NCBI GenBank assembly: GCA_947501695.1
Contig: CANMWO010000001.1
Span: forward strand, 1 to 64,000
Length of the DNA stretch: 64,000 bases
Direction of reading: 5' to 3'
Source: an uncultured Sphingomonadaceae bacterium
Lineage (GTDB): Bacteria; Pseudomonadota; Alphaproteobacteria; Sphingomonadales; Sphingomonadaceae
Below the pieces are notes generated by a model. That model had not been told where the DNA came from and searched no databases. It was given only the letters and a program-made list of their open reading frames with translations. Below are positions 28,988-37,869 of this stretch, piece by piece. How positions within the stretch are numbered: position 1 is the stretch's first letter; every line of letters starts with the position of its first letter. The translations under genes were made by a program, and so were the position numbers.

Positions 28988-29911
28988 TCAAAACCAGAAA
29001 CGCACACCAATGACATAGTTGGTGACGCTGGGGTCTTCACTGTCGGCTATGGCAAAATCTCGGCTTCCGCCAAGCTTCCATTCTTGTTCAACGCCAAGAT
29101 AGGGACCAAATTCAGGAGTGATTTCATAGCGCAGGCGCAAACCTGCCTCGATGCTGTCGATACCGGAACCGATTTCCAGCTCTGGAATATCCTGAGCCGA
29201 TAAGTTGATTTCAGCACGGGGTTGCAAAATGAGTTTTTGCGTTAAGCGGTGGTCATATTCGCCTTCAATGCGCGCCGTTAGATCACCCTTATTTGAAACA
29301 AAGCCCGCAACATCGATTTCCAAATGATAAGGAGCCACACCTTGCGCACCAACCACCAGATGAGTGCGCTCGGCCCCGTGAAAATCTTGCCTGACACCAG
29401 CTTGTAAATCGAAAAAGGGACCGATTGCACGGCTCCATAATGCCTGTATCTCGGCCTGTTCTATGGCCTCGCCAAAACTACCTTCGCCTTCGCTTTTGAA
29501 CCAGAATTTGTCGGTGTCATTGCCGTAATAACCTTGGATATCCCAAAGATAACCATCCTCACCTTCCCGCGCGCGGTATTCAAGGCGATCACCCTGAAAC
29601 CAGTAGAGCGACATATTGCCATGCTCATTATAAAGTGCTTTGCGCGATGCCCGCATGGCATCTGCACCCCAAATTGCATCGGCTGCATTTGGTGGGCCTG
29701 ATTGAGTTTGCGGGGTTTGCGACATGGGTTGCATGGGTTGCATGGGTTTTGAACCCATATCATGGTCCGAATGGCCACCATGATTTGTATCGCTAGCCTT
29801 TTCCGTGGCATGATCCATTTTACTATGGTCCATCTGAGCATGATCGGCTTGCGCGAAAGCAGGGGAAGCGATCAAGGCCGCTGTCATCACTATAAGAAGC
29901 CGCTTTTTCAT
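28988..29911 (-). CDS. copB: copper resistance protein B, outer membrane
   Basis: A 307-residue protein: signal peptide (MKKRLLIVMTAALIASPAFA), a Met/His-rich stretch with DHxxM repeats (ADHAQMDHSKMDH and MQPMQPM) that should bind copper, and a C-terminal beta-barrel domain ending in a Phe (YVIGVRFWF) as expected for outer membrane insertion. ATG at 29911 shares four bases with the copA stop; a ribosome site (AAAGG) is just upstream. CopB works with CopA in periplasmic copper detoxification. Confidence 0.9.
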   Translation of the reverse strand: MKKRLLIVMTAALIASPAFAQADHAQMDHSKMDHATEKASDTNHGGHSDHDMGSKPMQPMQPMSQTPQTQSGPPNAADAIWGADAMRASRKALYNEHGNMSLYWFQGDRLEYRAREGEDGYLWDIQGYYGNDTDKFWFKSEGEGSFGEAIEQAEIQALWSRAIGPFFDLQAGVRQDFHGAERTHLVVGAQGVAPYHLEIDVAGFVSNKGDLTARIEGEYDHRLTQKLILQPRAEINLSAQDIPELEIGSGIDSIEAGLRLRYEITPEFGPYLGVEQEWKLGGSRDFAIADSEDPSVTNYVIGVRFWF

Positions 29912-31758
29912 TGGCCTGCCTTTTTGGGAAAGGCGACGCTGACGGTCTGCATCATGCCCGCATGCATGTGATAGAGCAGATGGCAATGGAATGCCCAGTC
30001 GCCAGGCTCATTAAATGTTGCGTCAAAGGTTGCACTGCTGCCCGGTTGCACGATGACCGTATGCTTTTTGGGTTGTGCATGGCCAGCACCGTTGACCAGT
30101 TCAAAGAAGATACCGTGTAAGTGGATGGGGTGCGCCATCATCGTATCGTTGACGAGTTTCACTCGCACTTTTTCGTTATAAGCGAAGCGCAGCGGGCTAT
30201 CGCTCACCGCGCTATATTTCTTGCCGTCAAACGACCACATATAGCGTTCCATATTGCCGGTGAGATGTAGCTCCATCTCGCGGTCCGGTTTACGGTGATT
30301 ATGGTCGGGGTTTAGCGCCCGGAGCATTTTGTAGCTCAGCACCCGGTGCTGGACATCATCCAACCCCAGCCCCGAATACCCTATGCGATCCTGCGGGCTC
30401 ATCGCCACCATATCGATGCCGGGTCCGACTTCGACACTGGCAGGCAATAGTGATGTATTGCGCATTTTCATGCCGCCCATATCATGGTCGGAGTGATCCA
30501 TCGCAGGTGCTGGCGTTTCAGTGGCGCCATGGTTCATCTTGGAATGATCGATCTTGCCATTGGCCATTCTACTATGATCCATTGTAGAATGATCCATAGC
30601 GCCGCCGCCATGTCCATCATGCTCACCTTCGACCATACCGCCATGTCCCATATCAACCATTGAGAGCAACGGTGGGTCTCGCAGTTTGGGGAAATTGGCG
30701 CGCTGACCAACTTGCGATGTCAGCGTGGCCTGCGCCATGCCGGAGCGATCCATGCTTTCAGCTGCCAGCGCAAATGTGCCTGCCTGCGGGGTCACAATCA
30801 CATCATAGGTTTCTGCAACACCAATTTGAAATTCATCCACTTCGGTCGGCTGCACATTCTGGCCATCGGCTTGAACGACCGTCATAGCCAGGCCGGGAAT
30901 ACGGATATTGAAGAATGTCATCGCGCTTCCGTTGATGAAACGCAGCCGCACCCGCTCACCCGGCTCAAAAGGGAGTTCGAGATTATCGGCAGGGCCGTGA
31001 CCGTTGATCATATAAGTATACGTGGGCGCTGACACGTCAGCTATGTCGGTCGGCATCATCCGCATACGACCCCACATCACGCGCTCCTGTGCGCTCATAT
31101 CATAGTCGTCAAAAGTCGCGGTCTTTTGCTGGCTGAAATAGCCTTCGGCGACTTTCAGTTTTTTCATGATCTGGTGCGGATGCATGTTGGCAAATTCCGA
31201 CAGCAGGATCACATGCTCGCGGTCATACTCCACCGGGTCTTTGCCTTCCGGGTCAATGATGATCGGGCCATAATGCCCCATCTGTTCCTGCAAGCCTGAA
31301 TGGCTGTGATACCAATATGTACCCGATTGCCGCACATCAAATTCAGCTGTGAAGTTGCCGCCGGATTTGATGCCGGGAAAGCTTAAACCCGGAACGCCAT
31401 CGAACTGGAATGGGAGCAGCAGCCCGTGCCAATGCACGCTGCTATCTTCACCGAGCATGTTATGGACCATCAGGTTGGCGCGGGTGCCTTCGCGCAAGCG
31501 AATAAGCGGCCCCGGGATAGTACCGTTCAGTCCAATGCCATGCCCTGAACGGTTGCCGGTGCGGAACATGCCATCAGCAATATGAAGATGGACATTGGGA
31601 CCGGAAACCTCATCCATGCCGTTGCGCAGCGCGCCGCCCATTTTTCCCATTGCCCAGGCCGGCATTGACAAAGAGGCCAGCGCGGCGACGCCTGCCAGAC
31701 TTTGCACAAAAGTTCGGCGGTTTGGGTCGGCAAGGCTATTGTTGAACGCTTTGGCCAT
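29908..31758 (-). CDS. copA: CopA-type multicopper oxidase (copper resistance)
   Basis: A 616-residue periplasmic multicopper oxidase. The Tat signal is NRRTFVQSLAG at residue 13. Copper ligands are in HWHGLLLPF, WYHSHSG, HPIHLHG and HCHLLYHMHAGM. Between the second and third cupredoxin domains a Met/His-rich insertion carries several DHSxM units and likely binds extra Cu(I). It oxidises Cu(I) to the less toxic Cu(II). It diverges from csoR with the regulator's palindrome between them, and is followed by copB. Confidence 0.95.
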   Translation of the reverse strand: MAKAFNNSLADPNRRTFVQSLAGVAALASLSMPAWAMGKMGGALRNGMDEVSGPNVHLHIADGMFRTGNRSGHGIGLNGTIPGPLIRLREGTRANLMVHNMLGEDSSVHWHGLLLPFQFDGVPGLSFPGIKSGGNFTAEFDVRQSGTYWYHSHSGLQEQMGHYGPIIIDPEGKDPVEYDREHVILLSEFANMHPHQIMKKLKVAEGYFSQQKTATFDDYDMSAQERVMWGRMRMMPTDIADVSAPTYTYMINGHGPADNLELPFEPGERVRLRFINGSAMTFFNIRIPGLAMTVVQADGQNVQPTEVDEFQIGVAETYDVIVTPQAGTFALAAESMDRSGMAQATLTSQVGQRANFPKLRDPPLLSMVDMGHGGMVEGEHDGHGGGAMDHSTMDHSRMANGKIDHSKMNHGATETPAPAMDHSDHDMGGMKMRNTSLLPASVEVGPGIDMVAMSPQDRIGYSGLGLDDVQHRVLSYKMLRALNPDHNHRKPDREMELHLTGNMERYMWSFDGKKYSAVSDSPLRFAYNEKVRVKLVNDTMMAHPIHLHGIFFELVNGAGHAQPKKHTVIVQPGSSATFDATFNEPGDWAFHCHLLYHMHAGMMQTVSVAFPKKAGQ

Positions 31759-31789
31759 GGTTATTGATACTCCTGAGATAACGGAGTAT

Positions 31790-31810
31790 ATATACCCCCA
31801 TAGGGTATAT
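31790..31810. promoter_or_regulatory. CsoR-type operator palindrome between copA and csoR
   Basis: ATATACCC (31790-31797) and GGGTATAT (31803-31810) form a perfect 8-bp inverted repeat with a 5-base spacer. The TATACCC...GGGTATA pattern is typical of copper-sensing CsoR operators. It lies 31 bases before copA and 17 bases before csoR, so it could control both. Confidence 0.8.
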
Positions 31811-31827
31811 CAATAGAAAGGTGATCT

Positions 31828-32103
31828 ATGCCATCGGCAACCCACAAGGATAAGCTTAACCGCCTGAAACGTATCGAGGGACAGGTGCGTGGTATAGCCA
31901 GCATGGTTGAGGAAGATCGCTATTGCATGGATATCCTGACCCAGATGCAGGCGGTGAAATCAGCGCTGTCGAAAGTTGAAGATCAGATACTCAAGGATCA
32001 TGCGGCCTGTTGTGTTGCCGACGCTATTTCATCTGGTGATGAGACAGAGCAGAAAGAGAAGTTTGATGAGCTTGTGGAGCTGTTCGGAAAGGTGAAACGC
32101 TGA
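31828..32103 (+). CDS. csoR: CsoR/RcnR-family metal-sensing repressor
   Basis: A 91-residue all-helical repressor. The Cu(I) ligands of CsoR are present as C33 (RYCMDI), H58 and C62 (KDHAACC). The Cys-His-x3-Cys set separates it from the formaldehyde sensor FrmR. Copper would release it from the palindrome just upstream and turn on copA-copB and itself. AAAGG lies upstream of the ATG. Its stop codon is the first base block of the right-hand inverted repeat. Confidence 0.88.
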   Translation: MPSATHKDKLNRLKRIEGQVRGIASMVEEDRYCMDILTQMQAVKSALSKVEDQILKDHAACCVADAISSGDETEQKEKFDELVELFGKVKR

Positions 32104-32139
32104 TTTCTAATGTCCGCTTTTGCGCCCAAAGCGGACATT
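32103..32139. repeat. right copy of the copper-cluster inverted repeat, with hairpin
   Basis: ATTTCTAATGTCCGCTTT at 32103-32120 is the exact reverse complement of 28966-28983. On this side it is followed by a second arm (AAAGCGGACATT, 32128-32139), making a perfect 12-bp hairpin with a 7-base loop just behind csoR. It may terminate csoR transcription; no T-run follows. Confidence 0.85.
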
Positions 32140-32214
32140 GCCGCAGCCGGATTTGAATAAGTGTCAAGCAGCCTGGCCCACAATCTATTTCACAGGGTTG
32201 CAATACCCATAGAA

Positions 32215-32230
32215 TGGTGTGATCACACCA
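32215..32230. promoter_or_regulatory. perfect 16-bp palindrome, candidate operator
   Basis: TGGTGTGATCACACCA reads identically on both strands. A near copy (two changes) occurs at 33120-33135. The binding protein is unknown. Confidence 0.6.
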
Positions 32231-32292
32231 GTTCATTGCAAAGCAATGCGCTGTACAGTTAGTCTTTTCTGATTTGGCTACAGGAACAGAAA

Positions 32293-32472
32293 ATGGGACC
32301 ATCAAAGAGGGTATTTCAGCCGGTTTTTTGGCGGGTCAGCAATATGGTTGCGCCGATCGGCTCGAAATCATTCCAGGCCGTCAACGGTGCGTTCACTGTC
32401 TCCAGATCGGGTGTGATCGACAATTTCCAGCAGCCCGTCACGAGCCGCCAATGTCATGAGTTCGGCAAGTGA
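32293..32472 (+). CDS. possible small protein (59 residues) downstream of the palindrome
   Basis: An open frame from ATG 32293 to TGA 32470-32472, with AGGA seven bases upstream. It overlaps the 3' end of the response regulator in antisense, which makes it doubtful. It is listed because its placement, about 60 bases after the palindrome and with a good ribosome site, mirrors that of the small secreted ORF after the second palindrome. No family recognised. Confidence 0.22.
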   Translation: MGPSKRVFQPVFWRVSNMVAPIGSKSFQAVNGAFTVSRSGVIDNFQQPVTSRQCHEFGK

Positions 32473-33009
32473 GTGTACACCCATTTTTTGCATCAGGCTG
32501 GTGCGATGGTTGTTGACCGTGTTCACACTAATCCCGAGGCGGGCGGCCAGCGCTCCATTACTGCCTCCCTGGATCAAGCCAATAAGTATCTGACGTTCCC
32601 GCTTTGTGAGATTGTCATGAATGGACGGCTCGTCCAGAGCTGCTTTGACACTCTTCGAAACCCGCATTTCGCCATTGGCAATATCACAAAGAAGCTGGGG
32701 CCATCGATCAATTTCATCCCCCTTCAGAAGAAGGCCGTGAGCCCCGCTAGCCATTGCACATTTCATTATGGTCGGGTTCTGCAAACCGGTCATAAGGACG
32801 ATTTTTGTTTCCGGACACCAGCGACAGATTTCTTCAACCACTTCCAGTCCGGTGATGACCGGCATGGCAATATCGACAATCAGAATATCGGGACGGTGTT
32901 TTTTGGTCGCTGCAATAGTTTTAAGGCCGTCCTCGACATCGGCGAGAATGACAAAGCGTCCATCACGCTCAAGCACGCCCCGCAACCCCGCACGCACAAT
33001 GGCATGCAC
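32368..33009 (-). CDS. NarL/FixJ-type response regulator with a clipped receiver domain
   Basis: A 213-residue protein with a receiver domain and a C-terminal LuxR helix-turn-helix (LTKRERQILIGLIQGGSNGA, then SVNTVNNHRTSLMQKM). The phosphoacceptor Asp (LIVDIAMP), the Thr (VLMTG) and the Lys (LLLKGDE) are present. The start codon is a GTG giving MHAIVRAGL; normally the residues before HAIVRAGL include the first strand and the paired acidic residues, but an in-frame TGA lies four codons upstream. The acidic pocket is therefore missing. It may be a degenerate or phosphorylation-independent regulator, or a decayed gene. No histidine kinase is nearby. Confidence 0.75.
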   Translation of the reverse strand: MHAIVRAGLRGVLERDGRFVILADVEDGLKTIAATKKHRPDILIVDIAMPVITGLEVVEEICRWCPETKIVLMTGLQNPTIMKCAMASGAHGLLLKGDEIDRWPQLLCDIANGEMRVSKSVKAALDEPSIHDNLTKRERQILIGLIQGGSNGALAARLGISVNTVNNHRTSLMQKMGVHSLAELMTLAARDGLLEIVDHTRSGDSERTVDGLE

Positions 33010-33119
33010 CGGACGGGATCAGTGGCTGGCGGAAACATTTGCGTTCGAGTTATCTCCGGGCGTCGAGAATAGTTTTAACTTCAATTAGCTGCGACTGCAC
33101 CCTGCCAGTCCGAAGATTA

Positions 33120-33135
33120 TGGTGTGATTATACCA
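33120..33135. promoter_or_regulatory. near-palindrome matching the 32215 site
   Basis: TGGTGTGATTATACCA differs from the 32215-32230 palindrome at two positions (both C to T). It lies in the divergent gap between the response regulator and the small secreted protein, 52 bases before the latter's ATG. Confidence 0.6.
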
Positions 33136-33187
33136 TGTGGTCAGAATATCGGAGCGCCTATGATGTGGGTCGAACGGGAGCTGCAAC

Positions 33188-33373
33188 ATGCGCAATTTTT
33201 TTAAAATAATGGGCGTGATCATTGGTGCAACTTTCCTCTTCGCGCCTAATCCGGTTCGGGCCCACAGTCTTTCGACTACGGAAAATGGCTTCTACATGAT
33301 GCGTACGAATGCAGATGATCTTTCCGAATATCGATCAGTCGACAGCATGTGTATAGGCGGGAAGCTGTCATGA
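33188..33373 (+). CDS. small exported protein, function unknown
   Basis: A 61-residue protein with a convincing signal peptide (MRNFFKIMGVIIGATFLFA, cleavage likely after VRA) and a short mature part with one cysteine. GGGAG lies 7 bases before the ATG. The palindrome at 33120 is in its upstream region, so it may be a target of the neighbouring regulator. The mature part is too short to classify; a truncated remnant is also possible. Confidence 0.5.
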   Translation: MRNFFKIMGVIIGATFLFAPNPVRAHSLSTTENGFYMMRTNADDLSEYRSVDSMCIGGKLS

Positions 33374-33598
33374 CGATGATGATATTGCCAGCGCTATACC
33401 GAGCGATAGCATAGGCGTTACGGAACCAAAGGCGTTTCAGCTTTAGGGTGTGTGACCCGGTGTGGCCCCTCTGGAACTCGTCGTGAGGTTCTGTGCCAAC
33501 CGCGCGCATGACTGGCTCTGATGGGCTTGTTGGATCAAGGTGCGAATTTCAAAACACAAGTCTTTCACGCGCGTCATCACCCTGATACAGCGAGAATC

Positions 33599-34177
33599 AT
33601 GACCGATGATCCTTTCTCCCTATTCGAAAACTGGTTTGCGGAAGCGCGCGAAACCGAGACAAATGATAGCAATGCGATGACCATCGCGACCGCCGACGCA
33701 AGCGGTCAGCCTTCCGCACGTATGGTGCTGCTCAAAGGGCATGATCGCGATGGCTTTGTTTTCTACACCAACCAGGAAAGCCGCAAGGCTGCTGATATTG
33801 CGGCCAATTCGAAAGCGGCGATATTATTCCATTGGAAAAGCCTGCGCCGACAGATTCGGATTGAAGGGGGACTGTCGACTGTTTCTGATAGGACTGCAGA
33901 CGCTTATTTTGCTACGCGCAGCCGGGATTCCCAGCTTGGTGCTTGGGCATCGGATCAATCACGGCCGCTGGATAGTCGGGCGACGTTTGAAGCGCGCTTT
34001 GCCGAGGTGCAGGCGCGCTTTGAGGGGCAGGATGTCACCCGCCCGCCGCATTGGTCGGGCTATCGCCTGACGCCTAAGCGGTTTGAATTTTGGCAGGACC
34101 GCGAACATCGCTTGCACGAACGCCGGATATTTGACGGCAACGGTAATATTTGGACGGAAGGAATGCTCTACCCATGA
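33599..34177 (+). CDS. pdxH: pyridoxamine 5'-phosphate oxidase
   Basis: A 192-residue FMN enzyme that oxidises PNP/PMP to PLP. Diagnostic stretches are SARMVLLKGHDRDGFVFYTN and SRKAADIAANSKAAILFHW, plus the C-terminal PPHWSGYRLTPKRFEFWQ and RLHERRIF. The ATG at 33599 gives the usual family N-terminus (DDPFSLFENWF); upstream in-frame starts would add an unrelated tail. It overlaps the PhzF gene by four bases. Confidence 0.94.
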   Translation: MTDDPFSLFENWFAEARETETNDSNAMTIATADASGQPSARMVLLKGHDRDGFVFYTNQESRKAADIAANSKAAILFHWKSLRRQIRIEGGLSTVSDRTADAYFATRSRDSQLGAWASDQSRPLDSRATFEARFAEVQARFEGQDVTRPPHWSGYRLTPKRFEFWQDREHRLHERRIFDGNGNIWTEGMLYP

Positions 34178-34980
34178 CTCAAGAAAACGGAATCCTCCGC
34201 TATTATCATGTTGATGCTTTTGCAGAGCGACCCTTTACCGGCAATCAGGCGGCGGTGATGCCACTGGAAAGCTGGCTCGATGATGCCGTGCTTCAGGCGA
34301 TTGGCGAAGAGAATAACTTTGCCGAAACCGCTTTCTATCTGCCCGATGCGACTGGCGAAGCGGATTATGAGTTGCGCTGGTTCACGCCGACAGTCGAAAT
34401 TGCTTTATGCGGTCACGCAACTCTCGCGAGCGGCCATATCATATTGTCGCAAATTCCAGATAAGGATAAGGTCACGTTCCGTACCCGCAAGGCCGGGGTG
34501 CTCACCATGACCCGCGATGGCGACAGCTATGCGTTGGCATTACCAGCTTATCCACCATCGCCTAAAGAGCGGCCGGATATTGCTGCGCTGATTGGCGGGA
34601 CACCGGTTGAAACGCAATTTCACGAAGGGCGTTATAATGTCATCCGCTATGAAACGGCAGACGATGTGCTGGCGCTTAAGCCGGATATGAAGGCGCTGGC
34701 TGCGCTAGGAAACGAGCAATTTATTTGCACCGCGCCGGGTAAGGACACAGATGTGCTGAGCCGGGTCTTTGTTCCTGGCGCTGGCGTGGACGAGGATAGT
34801 GTAACCGGATCGGCCCATGCGGTGCTGACGCCTTATTGGGCAAAGCAACTGGGCCGGGACAGCTTCACCGCTTATCAGGCGAGTGGTCGCGGTGGCAATG
34901 TCGACTGCCGGTTGGATGGCGAAACGGCGTGGCTGGGCGGCAAATGCGTGACGGTGGTAGAGGGACAATTTCGGTTGTAG
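34174..34980 (+). CDS. PhzF-family isomerase/epimerase-like protein
   Basis: A 268-residue protein with the double-hotdog-like PhzF fold: YYHVDAFAERPFTGNQAAVM at the start, catalytic Glu in ENNFAETAFYL, and the late block EDSVTGSAHAVLTPYW. The ATG shares four bases with the pdxH stop. Family members isomerise small acids; outside phenazine clusters the substrate is unknown and no phenazine genes are present. Confidence 0.88.
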   Translation: MTQENGILRYYHVDAFAERPFTGNQAAVMPLESWLDDAVLQAIGEENNFAETAFYLPDATGEADYELRWFTPTVEIALCGHATLASGHIILSQIPDKDKVTFRTRKAGVLTMTRDGDSYALALPAYPPSPKERPDIAALIGGTPVETQFHEGRYNVIRYETADDVLALKPDMKALAALGNEQFICTAPGKDTDVLSRVFVPGAGVDEDSVTGSAHAVLTPYWAKQLGRDSFTAYQASGRGGNVDCRLDGETAWLGGKCVTVVEGQFRL

Positions 34981-34984
34981 GCCT

Positions 34985-36130
34985 TTAGTTCACCGGAAAT
35001 AGAGACACGATCCGGCCAATTTGGTCACTCATCGGCCGATTCACATCATCCTGTGTTTTGCCGAGCCGAACAACCGTTAGCTTCTGTTCCGGCGATACGA
35101 CAATTTGCTGACCAAGATGGCCGAGCGCAGCAAATACCGTGTCGGGAGCCATATCCGGGAAGAGAATTTGATTGCGGCCTTCGGGGCGCTTCTTATTGAG
35201 CCAGATATGGCCGCCATAAGCGGGATCGTTGGCAGAGGAGGTCCGCATGAACTTGACCCAGCTGACCGGCAAATGCTGAGCGCCTTTGCGCGCGCCATTG
35301 TTGCGGAGGAACTCGCCGAATGTAGCATAGTCGCGGGCCGTAGACTGGATGATGCTGCCGCCAAGAAAGGTGCCGTTGGCGTCAAACTCGAAATAGGTGC
35401 TGTCCATGCCCAGCGGTTCGAGCAGCCGCCCGCGAATGAATCGCATGGCTGTGTCGCGGCGGACTTTTGGGTCGGTGCTGTTCGTCAGTGTCCGGGTGAT
35501 GATGTCGGCAAGGATCAAGCTGGTCGCCGTGCTATATTCGAATTTTGCGCCAGGCTCGGCCTCCATCGGGCGCGCTTCGGCATAGCCGGCCATATCGCCT
35601 GAGCCGGCGAGGAACAGCATTTGCTGGGTATCGGCTTCGTAAAGGGTTTTTCCGTTTTCCTCACCCACCTCGGTATGATCAAGGCCGGAAGACATGTGAA
35701 GGAGTTGACGCAAAGTGATTTCACCGCGCGGATCACCCGGCCGCTGCCAGGCGGGGACCGGGGCAGGGTCGTCAAGGACCAGGCGGCCATCGGCGACGAG
35801 GAAACCGATCAACGCGCCAGTAAAGGATTTGGCCATCGACCAGCTGATGAAGCGGGTATCCTCGTCATAGCCTTCGCCATAGCGTTCGGCGATGATCGCG
35901 CCACGATGCATGACCAGCAGGGCCCGGGTTTCGGCCATCGCGGGGTCTTCGAACAGTGGCGCAATGGCTGTGTCGAGTCGGGCTTTGGCAATGGGGCTAG
36001 TGTCCGATATATAGGCCAGTTCTTCGGCTGTCTTAGGCTGGGGTGCAGCCGGTTCATTACTGGCAGCGCAACTGGAGAGCGTGAAAGCGAGAAAGGACAG
36101 GGCAGTGAATTTAATCTTGTGCATATTCAT
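34985..36130 (-). CDS. beta-lactamase-fold serine hydrolase lipoprotein
   Basis: A 381-residue protein with a lipoprotein signal (lipobox LSSC) and a class C beta-lactamase-like domain. The nucleophile motif is SMAK (ISWSMAKSFTGALIG), the Tyr motif is in FEYSTATSL, and the third motif HLG is in ALGHLGQQIVV. It is similar in layout to the 6-aminohexanoate-dimer hydrolase/esterase group. The start is uncertain between 36130, 36124 and a TTG at 36142. It converges with the PhzF gene and diverges from the next small membrane protein gene. Confidence 0.85.
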   Translation of the reverse strand: MNMHKIKFTALSFLAFTLSSCAASNEPAAPQPKTAEELAYISDTSPIAKARLDTAIAPLFEDPAMAETRALLVMHRGAIIAERYGEGYDEDTRFISWSMAKSFTGALIGFLVADGRLVLDDPAPVPAWQRPGDPRGEITLRQLLHMSSGLDHTEVGEENGKTLYEADTQQMLFLAGSGDMAGYAEARPMEAEPGAKFEYSTATSLILADIITRTLTNSTDPKVRRDTAMRFIRGRLLEPLGMDSTYFEFDANGTFLGGSIIQSTARDYATFGEFLRNNGARKGAQHLPVSWVKFMRTSSANDPAYGGHIWLNKKRPEGRNQILFPDMAPDTVFAALGHLGQQIVVSPEQKLTVVRLGKTQDDVNRPMSDQIGRIVSLFPVN

Positions 36131-36153
36131 GCGTTGCACCAATAGAAGCAGCT

Positions 36154-36528
36154 ATGGCAACCGTAAATGATAATCCCGCAGCCGCTTCCAACGCATCCAC
36201 GAGCAAGGGCCGCTTGGCTCTATATGTGCTGATCCTGTTTGTACTGATATTAGCGGCGGTCTTCGCCTATAACTACAGCTTTATCAAAGGACAGCTGGGC
36301 ATAGGAACCGCTTATGGTGCGCGCGTGGCTTGTTCCTGTCACTATGTCGGGGGGCGTGACCTGACCGATTGTGAGAAGGATTTTGAGCCCGGCATGGAGG
36401 TTATCGGCCTGTCGCTAGATGACGAGAAGCGACGAGTAACGGCCTCGGTTCCCTTGCTGGCGTCGGCCACTGCTGAGTTTCGCGAAGGTTGGGGCTGTGT
36501 AATGCTGACGGAAGCCGAAACCGACTAG
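36154..36528 (+). CDS. small membrane-anchored protein, function unknown
   Basis: A 124-residue protein with a single membrane helix at about residues 20-41 and a periplasmic domain containing a conserved cysteine cluster (RVACSCHYVGGRDLTDC ... EGWGCVM). I recall this family next to serine hydrolases of the beta-lactamase fold in related bacteria, as here where the two are divergent with about 20 bases between them. Function is unknown; four cysteines likely form disulfides. Confidence 0.7.
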   Translation: MATVNDNPAAASNASTSKGRLALYVLILFVLILAAVFAYNYSFIKGQLGIGTAYGARVACSCHYVGGRDLTDCEKDFEPGMEVIGLSLDDEKRRVTASVPLLASATAEFREGWGCVMLTEAETD

Positions 36529-36536
36529 ACAATTGC

Positions 36537-37670
36537 TCAGACGGCAGCAGCGGCGAGCCATTGCTGTGACACGGCGCCGGTTTTCTCAATCCAGCCACCA
36601 CCGAGCACGCGGTCCTTGTGATAGAAGACCGCTGCCTGACCGGGAGACACGCCATATTCCGGATTATGGAAGCGGAGTGTATCGCCTTCAAGACGCGCAT
36701 GGGTTGGCTTGGCCATGGATCGCACCTTGACCTGCATCGGTCCTTCAAAGTCGCCGCCAATCCAGTTGATGTCGCGTAGCGTTGCCGATGCAACGGCGAG
36801 TGCCTGTTTTGGTCCGACAAAGACGCGCTTTGTCTCCGGTTCTAGACGGATCACATATAGTGGTTCAGCCTGACCGCCAATTTCCAGTCCCTTACGCTGA
36901 CCGACTGTATAATGGATCAATCCTTTGTGCCGACCCATCACAGTGCCATCAATATGGATAATCTCGCCATCATCGTCTGCCTCGGGACGCAGCTTGCGGA
37001 CAACCTTGGCGTAATCTCCATCGGGGACGAAACAGATATCCTGACTGTCAGGTTTAAAGGCGACGGCAAGGCCCATGTCCTTGGCAATCTCGCGAACTTG
37101 GTCTTTAGGCATGTCGCCAAGCGGGAAACGCAGATAGTCGAGCTGATCCTGCGTCGTTGCAAAAAGGAAGTAACTCTGATCGCGCGCAGGATCCATGGCA
37201 CGGTGGAGTTCTGATCCATGCTCGCCAATAACTCGTCGAACATAATGGCCGGTGGCAAGACAATCAGCGCCAAGCTCTCGGGACAGATTTAACAGGTCCG
37301 TAAACTTCACACCCATATTACACTGAACGCATGGGATGGGTGTGCGTCCAGCCATATATTCATCGGCAAATACATCCATAACCGATTCTTGAAAGCGGCT
37401 GGCATGGTCGAATACATAGTGGGCGATGCCAAGTTTCTCGGCTACGGCGCGCGCATCGCGAATATCCTGACCCGCGCAACAGCTGCCGGCACGTCCGACG
37501 GCTTCGCCATGATCATAAAGCTGCAAGGTAATGCCGATTGTCTCTGCACCGGTTCGTGCAGCGAGTGCTGCGACGACGCTCGAATCGACACCGCCGGACA
37601 TCGCAACCACGATGCGTTTGCCCGTCATGTCTTCGCCGAGCTGAAATTCACTGTTGATTCGGTCTGCCAT
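36537..37670 (-). CDS. mnmA: tRNA 2-thiouridine(34) synthase
   Basis: A 377-residue ATP-dependent thiolase that places sulfur on U34 of tRNA-Lys, -Glu and -Gln. The PP-loop is [10 protein letters not shown]. The two catalytic cysteines are in IPCVQCN and [13 protein letters not shown]. Later blocks ([23 protein letters not shown]) are diagnostic. The ATG at 37670 gives a normal N-terminus; an in-frame ATG 25 codons upstream is possible but gives an unrelated tail. Confidence 0.95.
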   Translation of the reverse strand: MADRINSEFQLGEDMTGKRIVVAMSGGVDSSVVAALAARTGAETIGITLQLYDHGEAVGRAGSCCAGQDIRDARAVAEKLGIAHYVFDHASRFQESVMDVFADEYMAGRTPIPCVQCNMGVKFTDLLNLSRELGADCLATGHYVRRVIGEHGSELHRAMDPARDQSYFLFATTQDQLDYLRFPLGDMPKDQVREIAKDMGLAVAFKPDSQDICFVPDGDYAKVVRKLRPEADDDGEIIHIDGTVMGRHKGLIHYTVGQRKGLEIGGQAEPLYVIRLEPETKRVFVGPKQALAVASATLRDINWIGGDFEGPMQVKVRSMAKPTHARLEGDTLRFHNPEYGVSPGQAAVFYHKDRVLGGGWIEKTGAVSQQWLAAAAV

Positions 37671-37869
37671 AATCTCACGTCCCTTAACGATGAACGGAAC
37701 GAAGCGCCAGTATTGCGCAAATTCGTCATCAAAATACCGGTTCAAATCCTACTTTGGTTCATATTGGGACGAAAAGGCAGATTGAAAGGAAGGTTTGCTT
37801 AACCAGTCCTAAGAGCAGGTGAACGCTGCCTTTACGTAAGTTTATACCTTCGTCGCTAGAAGGGTGCTC

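Noticed and set aside
32274-32459. Another plus-strand frame in the csoR/response regulator gap
   Set aside because: No ribosome site and overlaps the regulator; the frame starting at 32293 has a better upstream region.
37799-37815. TTAA-N7-TAAG resembling a CtrA site upstream of the hypothetical protein before sciP
   Set aside because: The second half does not match TTAA, and it is distant from sciP; chance match likely.
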